From Elioraea sp964533585 (lineage in GTDB: Bacteria; Pseudomonadota; Alphaproteobacteria; Acetobacterales; Acetobacteraceae), in the NCBI GenBank assembly GCA_964533585.1, contig CAZHMM010000158.1, forward strand, positions 1 through 8,985: a stretch of DNA of 8,985 nt, read 5' to 3'. Below are positions 1 through 5,970 of this stretch, in pieces (position 1 is the stretch's first letter; the number at the start of each line of letters is the position of its first letter). Position numbers and translations under genes: made by a program. The notes beneath the pieces were generated by a model, which was not told the origin of the DNA, searched no databases, and was given only the letters and a program-made list of their open reading frames with translations.

Positions 1-604
1 CAAGCTGATCGGCTTCCTCGATGGCGCGATGATCGCGCGCACCTATCCGGCCGCCGATCAGTCGCCGCCGGCGCGCTATGCGCGCGCGATCCTCGCCTTC
101 CGCCAGGGCCGCAGCCTGGAGGCGGTGGAGGCGCTCGACCGGCTGATCGCCGAGCGGCCGGCGAGCCCGTGGCTGCATGAGCTGAAGGGCCAGGTGCTGC
201 ACGAGAGCGGCCGGCCCCGCGACGCGCTCGAGCCGTACCGCGCCGCGGCCCGGCTCGCGCCCAACCATCCGCTGATCCGCGCCAATCTCGGCCGGGTGAT
301 GGTCGATATCGACGATCCGACGATGCTGCGCGCGGCGGTCGCCGAGCTTGAGGCCTCGGTGCGGCTCGACCCGAACGCGCCCTTCACCTGGCGTACGCTC
401 GGCATCGCCCATGGGCGGCTCGGCGACATGGGCCGGTCGGCGCTGGCACTCGCCGAGGAGGCGGCCTTGCTGGGCGATCTGCGCACCCAGCGCGAGATGG
501 CCGCGCGCGCCGAGCGGCTGTTGCCGGCGGGGCCGGCCAAGCTGCGCGCGCAGGACCTGACGCGCGCGGCAGAGATCGAACGCGAGGAGCGGCGGCGGCG
601 ATGA
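1..604 (+). CDS. M48 family metalloprotease, C-terminal TPR part (partial, 5' end outside window)
   Basis: The reading frame is open from base 2 and gives about 200 residues ending at the TGA at 602-604. The visible part is a helical repeat region of TPR type. It has alternating Ala/Leu/Arg-rich helices, including a phrase PASPWLHELKGQVLHESGR, a later helix pair with APNHPLIRANLGRVM, and a third with DPNAPFTWRTLGIAHGRLGD. This order is what I know from the C-terminal half of BepA/YfgC-like periplasmic M48 zinc proteases, which degrade or help assemble outer-membrane proteins. The HExxH catalytic domain would lie upstream and cannot be checked here. The stop codon overlaps the start of the DsbA-like gene in an ATGA, so the two are likely co-translated. 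A generic TPR protein is the alternative. Confidence 0.82.
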   Translation, partial: KLIGFLDGAMIARTYPAADQSPPARYARAILAFRQGRSLEAVEALDRLIAERPASPWLHELKGQVLHESGRPRDALEPYRAAARLAPNHPLIRANLGRVMVDIDDPTMLRAAVAELEASVRLDPNAPFTWRTLGIAHGRLGDMGRSALALAEEAALLGDLRTQREMAARAERLLPAGPAKLRAQDLTRAAEIEREERRRR

Positions 605-1338
605 GACGGTTCCTGATCGGCCTTGTTGCCGTGCTGGCGCTTGCCCTGCCGGCCGCGGCGCAGACCGAGCCCGCGCGCCTGTTCAGCGCCGAGCAGCGCG
701 CCGCGATCATCGAGATCCTGCGCGAGGCGCTGCGCACCGATCCCTCGATCCTCGCCGATGCGATCGCGGCGATGCAGGCTGCCGAGCAGGACCTGGAGCG
801 GGCGCGGCTGCGCGAGACCATCGTGGCGAACGCCGAGGCGCTGTTCCGCGATCCGGGCGACCCGGCGCTCGGCCCGGACCGGGCGGCGGTGACGCTGGTC
901 GAGTTCACCGACTACCGCTGTCCGTATTGCCGGCGCATGCACCCGGTGGTCGCGGAGCTGCTTCGGCGCGAGCCGGGGCTGCGCGTGGTGGTGAAGGAGA
1001 TCCCGATCCTCGGCCCGGCGAGCGTGCTTGCCGCGCGCGCCGCGCTCGCCGCGCACGCCCAGGGCAGGTTCCTCGCCTTCCACGATGGGCTGATGCGTCT
1101 GCGCGGCGAGCCGGACGAGGCGGCGCTGCTGCAGCTCGCCGCCGAGACCGGGCTCGACCCCGTGCGGCTTCAGCGCGACATGATGAGCGAGGCGGTGACG
1201 CGTCGGCTGAACGCGAATCTTCAGCTCGCGCAGACGCTCGGCATCCAGGGCACGCCAGCCTATGTGGTGGGCGAGACCCTGCTGCCGGGCGCGGTGCCGC
1301 TGGAGCGGCTGCGCGAGGCGGTGGCGGCGGCGCGCTGA
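601..1338 (+). CDS. DsbA/ScsC-like periplasmic thiol:disulfide oxidoreductase
   Basis: This is a 245-residue exported thioredoxin-fold protein. Residues 1-21 are a Sec signal peptide (MRR, a hydrophobic stretch, then ALPAAAQ). Residues about 28-75 form a charged helical segment like the N-terminal domain of ScsC-type proteins, which often mediates oligomerisation. The DsbA domain follows, with redox motif CPYC at 107-110 inside EFTDYRCPYCRRMHP and the conserved cis-proline in GTPAYVVG (Thr218-Pro219). It should oxidise or isomerise disulfides in periplasmic proteins; which of the two cannot be decided from sequence. The ATG at 601 overlaps the upstream stop codon by 4 bases and has a GAGGAG at 584-589. 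Pairing with an M48 protease gene fits a cell-envelope protein-folding role. The gene ends at a stem-loop separating it from the convergent EAL gene. Confidence 0.92.
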   Translation: MRRFLIGLVAVLALALPAAAQTEPARLFSAEQRAAIIEILREALRTDPSILADAIAAMQAAEQDLERARLRETIVANAEALFRDPGDPALGPDRAAVTLVEFTDYRCPYCRRMHPVVAELLRREPGLRVVVKEIPILGPASVLAARAALAAHAQGRFLAFHDGLMRLRGEPDEAALLQLAAETGLDPVRLQRDMMSEAVTRRLNANLQLAQTLGIQGTPAYVVGETLLPGAVPLERLREAVAAAR

Positions 1339-1339
1339 G

Positions 1340-1386
1340 CCGGGTGCGCGCGCGGGACGAACCGGTCTCGCGCGAGCAGGACCCGG
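1340..1386. terminator. Stem-loop between convergent genes, candidate bidirectional terminator
   Basis: The gap between the two stop codons (1339-1387) is almost entirely one foldable element. The inner stem pairs CGCGCGGGAC (1349-1358) with GTCTCGCGCG (1365-1374): ten pairs including one G-U, around a 6-base loop. The outer stem pairs CCGGGT (1340-1345) with ACCCGG (1381-1386) across an unequal internal loop. Neither strand has a T-run after the stem, so it is not a textbook intrinsic terminator. It may block readthrough or protect 3' ends from exonucleases. Confidence 0.5.
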
Positions 1387-1387
1387 G

Positions 1388-2191
1388 TCAGAGCGCGCGT
1401 TCGGCCGCGAGCCGCAGCGCTGCGCGCGGCGGCGGCGCGGTGACGCCGCGGATGGTGAGCGGCAGGTCGAGTTCGGTGGTCGCGCGCTCGTACATCGGGT
1501 GGCCGAACAGGAAGCCCTGCATCTCGGTGATGCCGAGCGCATGCAGGCAGGAGAGCTCGCCGAGCGACTCGACGCCCTCGGCGATGGTGCGCACGTGCAT
1601 CTGTTCGACCATGCGCAGGATGCCGGCGACGATCGAGCGGCGCACCGAGTGCAGGTCGATGCCGCGCGTCAGCGTCATGTCGATCTTGATGATGTCGGGC
1701 TGCACCTCGGCCAGCAGCGACAGGCCGTTATAGCCGGCGCCGAAATCGTCGATCGCGATGCGCAGGCCGAGCGCGCGCGCCGCCTGGACCACCTTCGCGA
1801 GCCGCGGCGGATCGTCGATCTTCTCGCCCTCGGTCACCTCGAGCACCAGCTGTGCAATCGGGAACCGCTCGACTTCGGCCACCGCCACAATCGCGCTCAG
1901 CAGGTCGGGTGTGTGCAGCAGCACACCTGGCGAGAAGTTGACATGCAGGTCGGTCTCGATGCCGAGCGCCACCGCGCGGGCGAGGGCGTGGCGGGCGATC
2001 GCGATCTCGAGCCCGAAGCGCTGGCCACCCTCGACGCGGGTGAGCACGCTCGCGGCGGAGCCGCCGCCGATGCCGCGCACCAGCGCCTCCTGGGCGACGA
2101 TGCGTCGGCCCGCGATATCGACGATCGGCTGAAACGCGATCGCGAAACCTGGTGCAGCCCGGTCCGCCACCGCAACAGGAAGCGCGCCCAT
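1388..2191 (-). CDS. Stand-alone EAL domain protein, predicted active c-di-GMP phosphodiesterase
   Basis: With the start chosen here the protein has 267 residues and is essentially one EAL domain. The residues known to bind metal and substrate are all visible: EAL at 35-37 (QEALVRG), Asn85 (VNFS), Glu118 (LEVTE), Asp148-Asp149 (IDDFGAGY), Lys169 (IIKID), Glu205 (AEGVES) and Gln225 (QGFLFG). An active phosphodiesterase hydrolysing c-di-GMP to pGpG is therefore expected. There is no GGDEF, PAS, BLUF or membrane segment; the style resembles the EAL domains attached to BLUF sensors in alphaproteobacteria. Residues after about 240 are a short unassigned tail. The frame is open up to a TTG at 2245, but the ATG at 2191 is preceded by GGAAGGA with a 6-base spacer, by far the best ribosome binding site, so it was preferred over ATGs at 2212 and 2233. 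It is transcribed towards the stem-loop at 1340-1386. Confidence 0.93.
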   Translation of the reverse strand: MGALPVAVADRAAPGFAIAFQPIVDIAGRRIVAQEALVRGIGGGSAASVLTRVEGGQRFGLEIAIARHALARAVALGIETDLHVNFSPGVLLHTPDLLSAIVAVAEVERFPIAQLVLEVTEGEKIDDPPRLAKVVQAARALGLRIAIDDFGAGYNGLSLLAEVQPDIIKIDMTLTRGIDLHSVRRSIVAGILRMVEQMHVRTIAEGVESLGELSCLHALGITEMQGFLFGHPMYERATTELDLPLTIRGVTAPPPRAALRLAAERAL

Positions 2192-2246
2192 ACCCGATCC
2201 TTCCAGCGTCATGCCCCTTCGGCTTGAGCGCATGGTGGTCCGCAAA

Positions 2247-2278
2247 GCGTCAAGCGGCGGTTAACGCCGCGCTGACGC
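2247..2278. promoter_or_regulatory. Imperfect 32-base palindrome upstream of the EAL gene
   Basis: The outer arms GCGTCA (2247-2252) and TGACGC (2273-2278) flank inner arms GCGGCG (2254-2259) and CGCCGC (2265-2270) around the loop GTTAA. This gives 12 pairs with one small internal loop. It lies 55 bases before the chosen EAL start. On the minus strand it is followed by TTT, so it could be a weak terminator of the upstream operon, a 5' leader hairpin, or an operator. The sequence does not decide between these. Confidence 0.4.
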
Positions 2279-2343
2279 GCCGCTCCATGTCGGGTCTGTT
2301 GGCGGCCGGCCGAGCGATTCCGGAGCCGTCAACCAGGCAAGAA

Positions 2344-2358
2344 GTGCCGGTGCGGCAC
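2344..2358 (-). terminator. Short hairpin with T-rich tail, candidate terminator of the dpaL-bug-qor operon
   Basis: GTGCCG (2344-2349) and CGGCAC (2353-2358) form a 6-base perfect stem with a 3-base loop. Read on the minus strand it is followed at once by TTCTTG, the nearest thing to a U-tract in this gap. It lies about 42 bases past the qor stop codon. Confidence 0.4.
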
Positions 2359-2368
2359 GCAGCCGTAT

Positions 2369-2389
2369 GCGCCCGGCCAATTCGGGCGC
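2369..2389 (-). terminator. GC stem-loop just after qor
   Basis: GCGCCCG (2369-2375) pairs perfectly with CGGGCGC (2383-2389) around a 7-base loop. It starts about 10 bases after the qor stop codon in the direction of transcription. It has no T-run. Together with the hairpin at 2344-2358 it makes a tandem pair, which suggests a 3'-end or termination function. Confidence 0.4.
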
Positions 2390-2399
2390 GAGCGCCGAG

Positions 2400-3401
2400 T
2401 CAGCGCAGCGTCAGCATGATCTTGCCGATATGCGCGCTGCTCTCCATCAGTCGGTGCGCTTCGGCAACATCCTCGAGCGCATAGGTGCCATAGATCACCG
2501 GCCCGCAGCGCCCGGCCGACAGCACCGGCCAGACGCGCTCGGCGAGTTCCGCCGCGATCGCACCCTTCTGCTCGGTGGTGCGCGGGCGCATGGTGCTGCC
2601 GGTGATGGTCAGGCGCTTGGTCATCACCGGCAGGAAGTCGACCTCGCGCGCCTTCGAGCCCTGCAGGAAGGCGATCTGGACCAACCGTCCGTCGAGCGCG
2701 AGGCAGCGGAGGTTGCGCGCGATGTAGTCGCCGCCGACCATGTCGAGCACCACATCGACGCCGCGCCCATCGGTCAGCCGCTTCACCTCCTCGACGAAAT
2801 CCTGCGCGTTGTAGTCGATCGCCGCCTCGGCGCCGAGGCGCAGGCACGCGGTACACTTGTCGACATTGCCGGCGGTGGCGAACACCCGCGCGCCGAATTC
2901 GCGCGCAAGCTGGATCGCGGTGGTGCCGATGCCGGAGGAGCCGCCGTGGATCAGCACGGACTCGCCCTTCGCCAGCCGGCCTGCCTGGAACAGGTTGGCC
3001 CAGACCGTGAAGTAGGTCTCGGGCAGGGCGGCGGCGCGCAGATGGTCGTAGCCCTCGGGCGGAGGCAGGCATTGCGGTGCCGGCACGGCGACGTACTCGG
3101 CATAGCCGCCGCCGTTGCAGAGCGCTGAGACCGGGTCGCCCAGCGTCCATCCCTCGACACCCTCGCCGAGGGCCGCGACAGTGCCGGCGGCCTCCAGCCC
3201 GAGGATCGGCGAGGCGCCGGGGGGCGGCGGATAGGCCCCTCGGCGCTGCTGGATGTCGGGCCGGTTCACCCCGGCCGCATGCACCTCGATCAGGATCTCG
3301 CCAGGGCCCGGTTGCGGCACCGGGCCGGTGACGATGCGCATCACCTCCGGCCCGCCATGCCCCTCGCAGGCGACGTGTCGCATCGTGTCGGGAATGGGCA
3401 T
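2400..3401 (-). CDS. Zinc-free NAD(P)H:quinone oxidoreductase (MDR superfamily, PIG3/zeta-crystallin type)
   Basis: The product is 333 residues, the usual size for PIG3-like quinone oxidoreductases. Residues 1-125 form the GroES-like domain, with GVNRPDIQQRRGAYPPPPG (45-63) typical of this group. The zinc-binding Cys/His pattern of alcohol dehydrogenases is absent. The nucleotide-binding fold carries GGSSGIGTTAIQLA (153-166), and the C-terminal MRPRTTEQK and HIGKIMLTL phrases fit the same family. It should reduce quinones or reactive enones with NADPH in the cytoplasm. The frame runs open as far as 4298, but the real start is the ATG at 3401-3399, sharing one base with the bug stop codon (TGATG) and preceded by GGTGA. 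It is the last gene of the dpaL-bug-qor operon. Its substrate in this pathway is unknown. Confidence 0.93.
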   Translation of the reverse strand: MPIPDTMRHVACEGHGGPEVMRIVTGPVPQPGPGEILIEVHAAGVNRPDIQQRRGAYPPPPGASPILGLEAAGTVAALGEGVEGWTLGDPVSALCNGGGYAEYVAVPAPQCLPPPEGYDHLRAAALPETYFTVWANLFQAGRLAKGESVLIHGGSSGIGTTAIQLAREFGARVFATAGNVDKCTACLRLGAEAAIDYNAQDFVEEVKRLTDGRGVDVVLDMVGGDYIARNLRCLALDGRLVQIAFLQGSKAREVDFLPVMTKRLTITGSTMRPRTTEQKGAIAAELAERVWPVLSAGRCGPVIYGTYALEDVAEAHRLMESSAHIGKIMLTLR

Positions 3402-4369
3402 CAGTTCACCGTGATGCCGGCCTCGCGGATCACCCTGCCCCACTTGTCCCGCTCGGCGATCAGGAAGGCGCGCGCGCTCTCGGGCGTGGAGTCGGTGATC
3501 ACCTCGGCGGTGAGGTCGAGCAGGCGCTGCTTCACCTCGGGCACCGCGGCGGAGTCGTTCACGACCCGGTTGAGCCGCGTGACGATCGCCTGCGGCGTGC
3601 CGGCCGGCACGTGCACCATGTGCCAGGTATAGGCCTCGTATCCGGGTACGCCGGCCTCGTCGAAGGTCGGCAGGGTGGGCGCGAGGCTCGAGCGCTGCTT
3701 GGACGAGATCGCAAGCCCCTTCACCCGCCCGTCGCGCACATAGGCGAGCGCGCTGGCCGCAACATCGACGCTGAAGGCGATGCGGCCGGCGATCAGGTCG
3801 GGCAGCAGCGCCGACGAGCCGCGATACGGGACGTGGTTCGCCTTGGTGCCGCTCATGGACAGGAACAGCTCCGAGGCCAGATGCACCGCCCCGCCATTGC
3901 CCGACGACCCGTAGTCGATCTCCCCGGGCCTCGCCTTCAGGAACGCGATCAGCTCGGCGAGCGAGTTCACCGGCAGATCCCTGTTGACGATCATGATCAT
4001 CGGCACCACCGCGACCAGCGACACGGGAATGAAGTCGGTCACCGGGTCGAAGGTCAGGCGCTGGAACAACGCCGGCATCACCGCCTGCGCGACCGTGCTG
4101 TAGAGGATCGTGTGCCCGTCCTTCGGCGCCTTCGCGACCACCTCGGTACCGACCAGCGCGCCTGCGCCGGTGCGGTTCTCCACGATCACGCGCTGGGGCA
4201 ATCGCTTGCCCATCTCCTCGGCGATGAGCCGGGCGGGGACGTCGGTCGGGCCGCCGGCGGCGAAGGGCACGATCATGCGGATCGGCTGGTTGGGCCACTC
4301 CTGCGCGCGGACCGTGGCCGGCAGGGCCGCGAGGGGGGTGGCCGCGAGCAGGGTGCGACGGGTGAGCAT
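3401..4369 (-). CDS. Bug-family tripartite tricarboxylate transporter substrate-binding protein
   Basis: The 322-residue product has the usual length for the Bug (TctC) family. Residues 1-22 form an export signal with a twin-arginine-like TRRTLLA, then LPATVRA as cleavage region. The mature start EWPNQPIRMIVPFAAGGPTD carries the family hallmark, as do VENRTGAGALVG (63-74), KAPKDGHTIL (80-89), NHVPYRG (178-184) and GVPGYEAYTWH (240-250). These proteins capture small organic acids or amino acids in the periplasm. No TctA/TctB membrane subunits are present in the window, so it is an orphan receptor here, as is common in this family. The ATG at 4369 was chosen because it opens the signal peptide; a GAGGA lies 9 bases upstream. 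Co-transcription after dpaL suggests, but does not show, that it binds diaminopropionate or a related compound. Confidence 0.94.
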   Translation of the reverse strand: MLTRRTLLAATPLAALPATVRAQEWPNQPIRMIVPFAAGGPTDVPARLIAEEMGKRLPQRVIVENRTGAGALVGTEVVAKAPKDGHTILYSTVAQAVMPALFQRLTFDPVTDFIPVSLVAVVPMIMIVNRDLPVNSLAELIAFLKARPGEIDYGSSGNGGAVHLASELFLSMSGTKANHVPYRGSSALLPDLIAGRIAFSVDVAASALAYVRDGRVKGLAISSKQRSSLAPTLPTFDEAGVPGYEAYTWHMVHVPAGTPQAIVTRLNRVVNDSAAVPEVKQRLLDLTAEVITDSTPESARAFLIAERDKWGRVIREAGITVN

Positions 4370-4370
4370 G

Positions 4371-4383
4371 GAGGACGATCCTC
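4371..4383 (-). promoter_or_regulatory. Ribosome binding site of bug inside a small inverted repeat
   Basis: On the minus strand GAGGA (4383-4379) is the likely Shine-Dalgarno of bug. It can pair with TCCTC (4375-4371) just before the start codon, leaving a 3-base loop. The stem is only 5 pairs, so any masking of the ribosome site would be weak. Confidence 0.3.
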
Positions 4384-4427
4384 GGCGGTTGTCGTTGCGC
4401 AAAGGCTGGCGGTGCGGGTGCCGGCGG

Positions 4428-5609
4428 TCAAGAAGCGACGTCAACCAACCGAGCGTAGAGCTCGGGATCGGTGGCCCCCTCGGTGCCGAACAGCAGCACG
4501 CGCGCGGCGGCGTCGAGACCGAGCGCGGCGGCGGCGCTCGGCTCGCGGCGCGCAAGCGCGAGCCCGATGAGCCCCGCGACCGCGCTCTCGCCGGCGACCA
4601 CCTTCGGATCGCCGTCCACACCGCGCGCGAGCGCACGCATCGTCGGCGCGACCGCCTCGTCTGGCACGGCCATGAAGGCGTCGGCGCGGTGCAGCAGTTC
4701 ATCGAACGCCAGGATCGAGACCTCGCCGCAGGCGAGTCCGGCCATCAGCGTGTCTGGACCGGCCGGCGAGGCGGTCGGCCGGCCGGCGACCGCGCTGCGG
4801 TACAGGCAGTCGAACCGGTCGGGCTCGACCACGATCAGGCTCGGCGCGGCATCGCCGAAGTGCAGCGCCGACTGCGCGGCGACCGCGGCGGCGACGCCAC
4901 CCACGCCGCCCTGCACGAACAGATGCGTCGGTACGGGACCGGTCCATTGCGCGAATGCCTCATCCGCCATCACGCGGTAGCCCTGCATCACGTCGCGCGG
5001 GATGTCGGTGTAGCCGGGATAGGAGGTGTCGGAGACGACAGTCCAGCCGTTCGCCACCGCGTCTTCGGCGGCCCGGCGCACCGCGTCGTCATAGGTGCCG
5101 GGCACGCGCCGCACCTCGGCGCCGAACCGCGCGATCGCGGCGGCGCGGCCCTCGCTGACGGTCTCGTGGATGTAGATCACGGCGCGGCAGTGGAAGCGCT
5201 GCGCCCCCCAGGCGACCGAGCGGCCGTGATTGCCGTCGGTCGCGCAGGTGACGGTGACGTCGCGCGTCAGCTCGGCGCAGCGCCCGGCGGCGAGGTCGGC
5301 GTCGGTCGCGGTGATCCCACGCGCCGCGAGCATACGGGCGAGGTGGCGCGCGACCGCATAGGCCCCGCCCAGCGCCTTGAAGCTGCCGAGGCCGAACCGG
5401 CCGCCCTCGTCCTTCCAGCGCAGCGCGCCGATGCCGAGCGCGCGCGCCAGCCCCGGCAGCTCGACAAGCGGGGTGGCCGCGTAGCCGGGCCAGGAGGCGA
5501 TCGCCGCGCGCGCGACGCGGAATCCCACGTCGTTCAGCACGGAAGCGCCGGCGCGCCCCTTCGCGGCATTGAGATGCAGGTGGAACGGCAGCGCGGGCAG
5601 GAGTGTCAC
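4428..5609 (-). CDS. dpaL: 2,3-diaminopropionate ammonia-lyase, PLP-dependent
   Basis: The product (393 residues from GTG) is a fold-type II PLP enzyme closely resembling E. coli YgeX/DpaL, which converts D- and L-2,3-diaminopropionate to pyruvate and two ammonia. Landmarks are YAATPLVEL (43-51), KDEGGRFGLGSFKALGGAYA with Schiff-base Lys78, TDGNHGRSVAWGAQ with Asp125, SDTSYPGYTDIP with Asp194, the phosphate loop GGVGG (234-238), MAGLACGE (289-296) and GESAVAG. The aspartates match those described as catalytic in the enterobacterial enzyme, as I recall. The frame extends to an ATG at 5681, but that start would collide with the divergent cytochrome ATG and has no ribosome site. The GTG at 5609-5607 has GAGG 4 bases upstream and gives the usual length. 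It is the first gene of an operon with bug (58 bases on) and qor. The distantly related threonine dehydratases are less likely. Confidence 0.92.
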   Translation of the reverse strand: MTLLPALPFHLHLNAAKGRAGASVLNDVGFRVARAAIASWPGYAATPLVELPGLARALGIGALRWKDEGGRFGLGSFKALGGAYAVARHLARMLAARGITATDADLAAGRCAELTRDVTVTCATDGNHGRSVAWGAQRFHCRAVIYIHETVSEGRAAAIARFGAEVRRVPGTYDDAVRRAAEDAVANGWTVVSDTSYPGYTDIPRDVMQGYRVMADEAFAQWTGPVPTHLFVQGGVGGVAAAVAAQSALHFGDAAPSLIVVEPDRFDCLYRSAVAGRPTASPAGPDTLMAGLACGEVSILAFDELLHRADAFMAVPDEAVAPTMRALARGVDGDPKVVAGESAVAGLIGLALARREPSAAAALGLDAAARVLLFGTEGATDPELYARLVDVAS

Positions 5610-5623
5610 TTGACCTCGGTCAA
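5610..5623. promoter_or_regulatory. FNR/FixK/NnrR-type box (TTGAC-N4-GTCAA)
   Basis: TTGACCTCGGTCAA is a perfect inverted repeat with 6-base arms and a 2-base centre. It matches the general TTGA-N6-TCAA pattern of Crp/FNR-superfamily sites such as FNR, FixK and NnrR/Dnr boxes. The centre is at 5616.5. A class II site (centre at -41.5) would predict transcription of the cytochrome gene from about 5658, 22 bases before its ATG. On the other strand the box contains the GAGG ribosome site proposed for dpaL, so binding there could repress dpaL. Which regulator binds cannot be told from the site alone. Confidence 0.6.
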
Positions 5624-5645
5624 CGATGGGCGTGGATGACGCCGG

Positions 5646-5670
5646 CAGACTGACGTGAAATGCCGGAGGG
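5646..5670 (+). promoter_or_regulatory. Candidate -10 element and ribosome binding site of the cytochrome gene
   Basis: CAGACT at 5646-5651 sits where a -10 hexamer should be if the palindrome at 5610-5623 acts as a class II activator site. It keeps the key A, A and T positions of TATAAT. GGAGGG at 5665-5670 is a strong Shine-Dalgarno, 9 bases before the ATG at 5680. The ribosome site is firm; the -10 call is weak. Confidence 0.45.
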
Positions 5671-5679
5671 AGAAAGTCC

Positions 5680-5967
5680 ATGCGCGCCGCGCTTGCCGCT
5701 CTGCTCGCCGTCCCGCTGTTCGCCCCTCTGCCGACGGGCGCGATGGGCCAGCAGCCGCGCGTGACCGACCCGGGCGAGACCGCCTACCAGCAGGACTGCG
5801 CGTCCTGCCACCGCACGCCTGCGCGCTTCATGCGCCGCTTTGTATCGCTGACGCCGGCAGACCGGCAGGCCGCGCTCGACGACTTCCTCAAGACCCACTA
5901 CGCCGAGGATGGCGCCAAGCGCGCCGCGATCATCGCCTGGCTCGAGGCGAACCACGTGCGGCGCTGA
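5680..5967 (+). CDS. Small exported mono-heme c-type cytochrome
   Basis: This 95-residue protein has a signal peptide (residues 1 to about 23, MRAALAALLAVPLFAPLPTG) and one heme-binding motif CASCH (Cys40, Cys43, His44). The mature part is only about 70 residues. No methionine lies in the C-terminal half, where class I cytochromes c normally have their sixth ligand. The only mature Met is Met51, seven residues after the heme motif. His73 (LKTHYAEDGAKRAAIIAWL) or His92 could be the distal ligand, or the heme may be five-coordinate. The tail resembles small DHC/SHP-like cytochromes of alphaproteobacteria, but I cannot assign a named family. The ATG has GGAGGG 9 bases upstream and an FNR-type box in its promoter. 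Its stop codon lies 3 bases from the stop of the convergent small membrane protein gene. Confidence 0.85.
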   Translation: MRAALAALLAVPLFAPLPTGAMGQQPRVTDPGETAYQQDCASCHRTPARFMRRFVSLTPADRQAALDDFLKTHYAEDGAKRAAIIAWLEANHVRR

Positions 5968-5970
5968 GCG

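Noticed and set aside
1346..1354. GCGCGCGCG run as a possible Z-DNA or special repeat
   Set aside because: Such CG alternations are frequent throughout the window, including inside coding regions, and here it is explained by the stem-loop.
76..1542. Long minus-strand open frame of 488 codons across the M48 and dsbA-like genes
   Set aside because: Arg/Ala/Ser-rich translation with no recognisable domain; it is the antisense shadow of two well-supported genes in GC-rich DNA.
2222..2252. TTGACG on the minus strand as a -35 box for the EAL gene
   Set aside because: At 17 bases on there is CGCTCA, which does not resemble a -10 hexamer; the TTGACG is also explained as an arm of the 2247-2278 palindrome.
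2303..2312. CGGCCGGCCG palindrome in the qor-EAL gap
   Set aside because: Short self-complementary GC strings arise often at this composition; no loop and no link to a gene start.
3402..4298. N-terminal extension of the qor frame
   Set aside because: Residues before MPIPDTMRHV are an out-of-frame reading of bug; the ATG at 3401 has a ribosome site and gives the normal family length.
4370..4702. N-terminal extension of the bug frame into dpaL
   Set aside because: The extension is a shadow of dpaL; the signal peptide starts at the ATG at 4369.
4110..5639. Plus-strand open frame of 509 codons opposite bug and dpaL
   Set aside because: Low-complexity translation without domains, antisense to clear catalytic motifs of DpaL and Bug.
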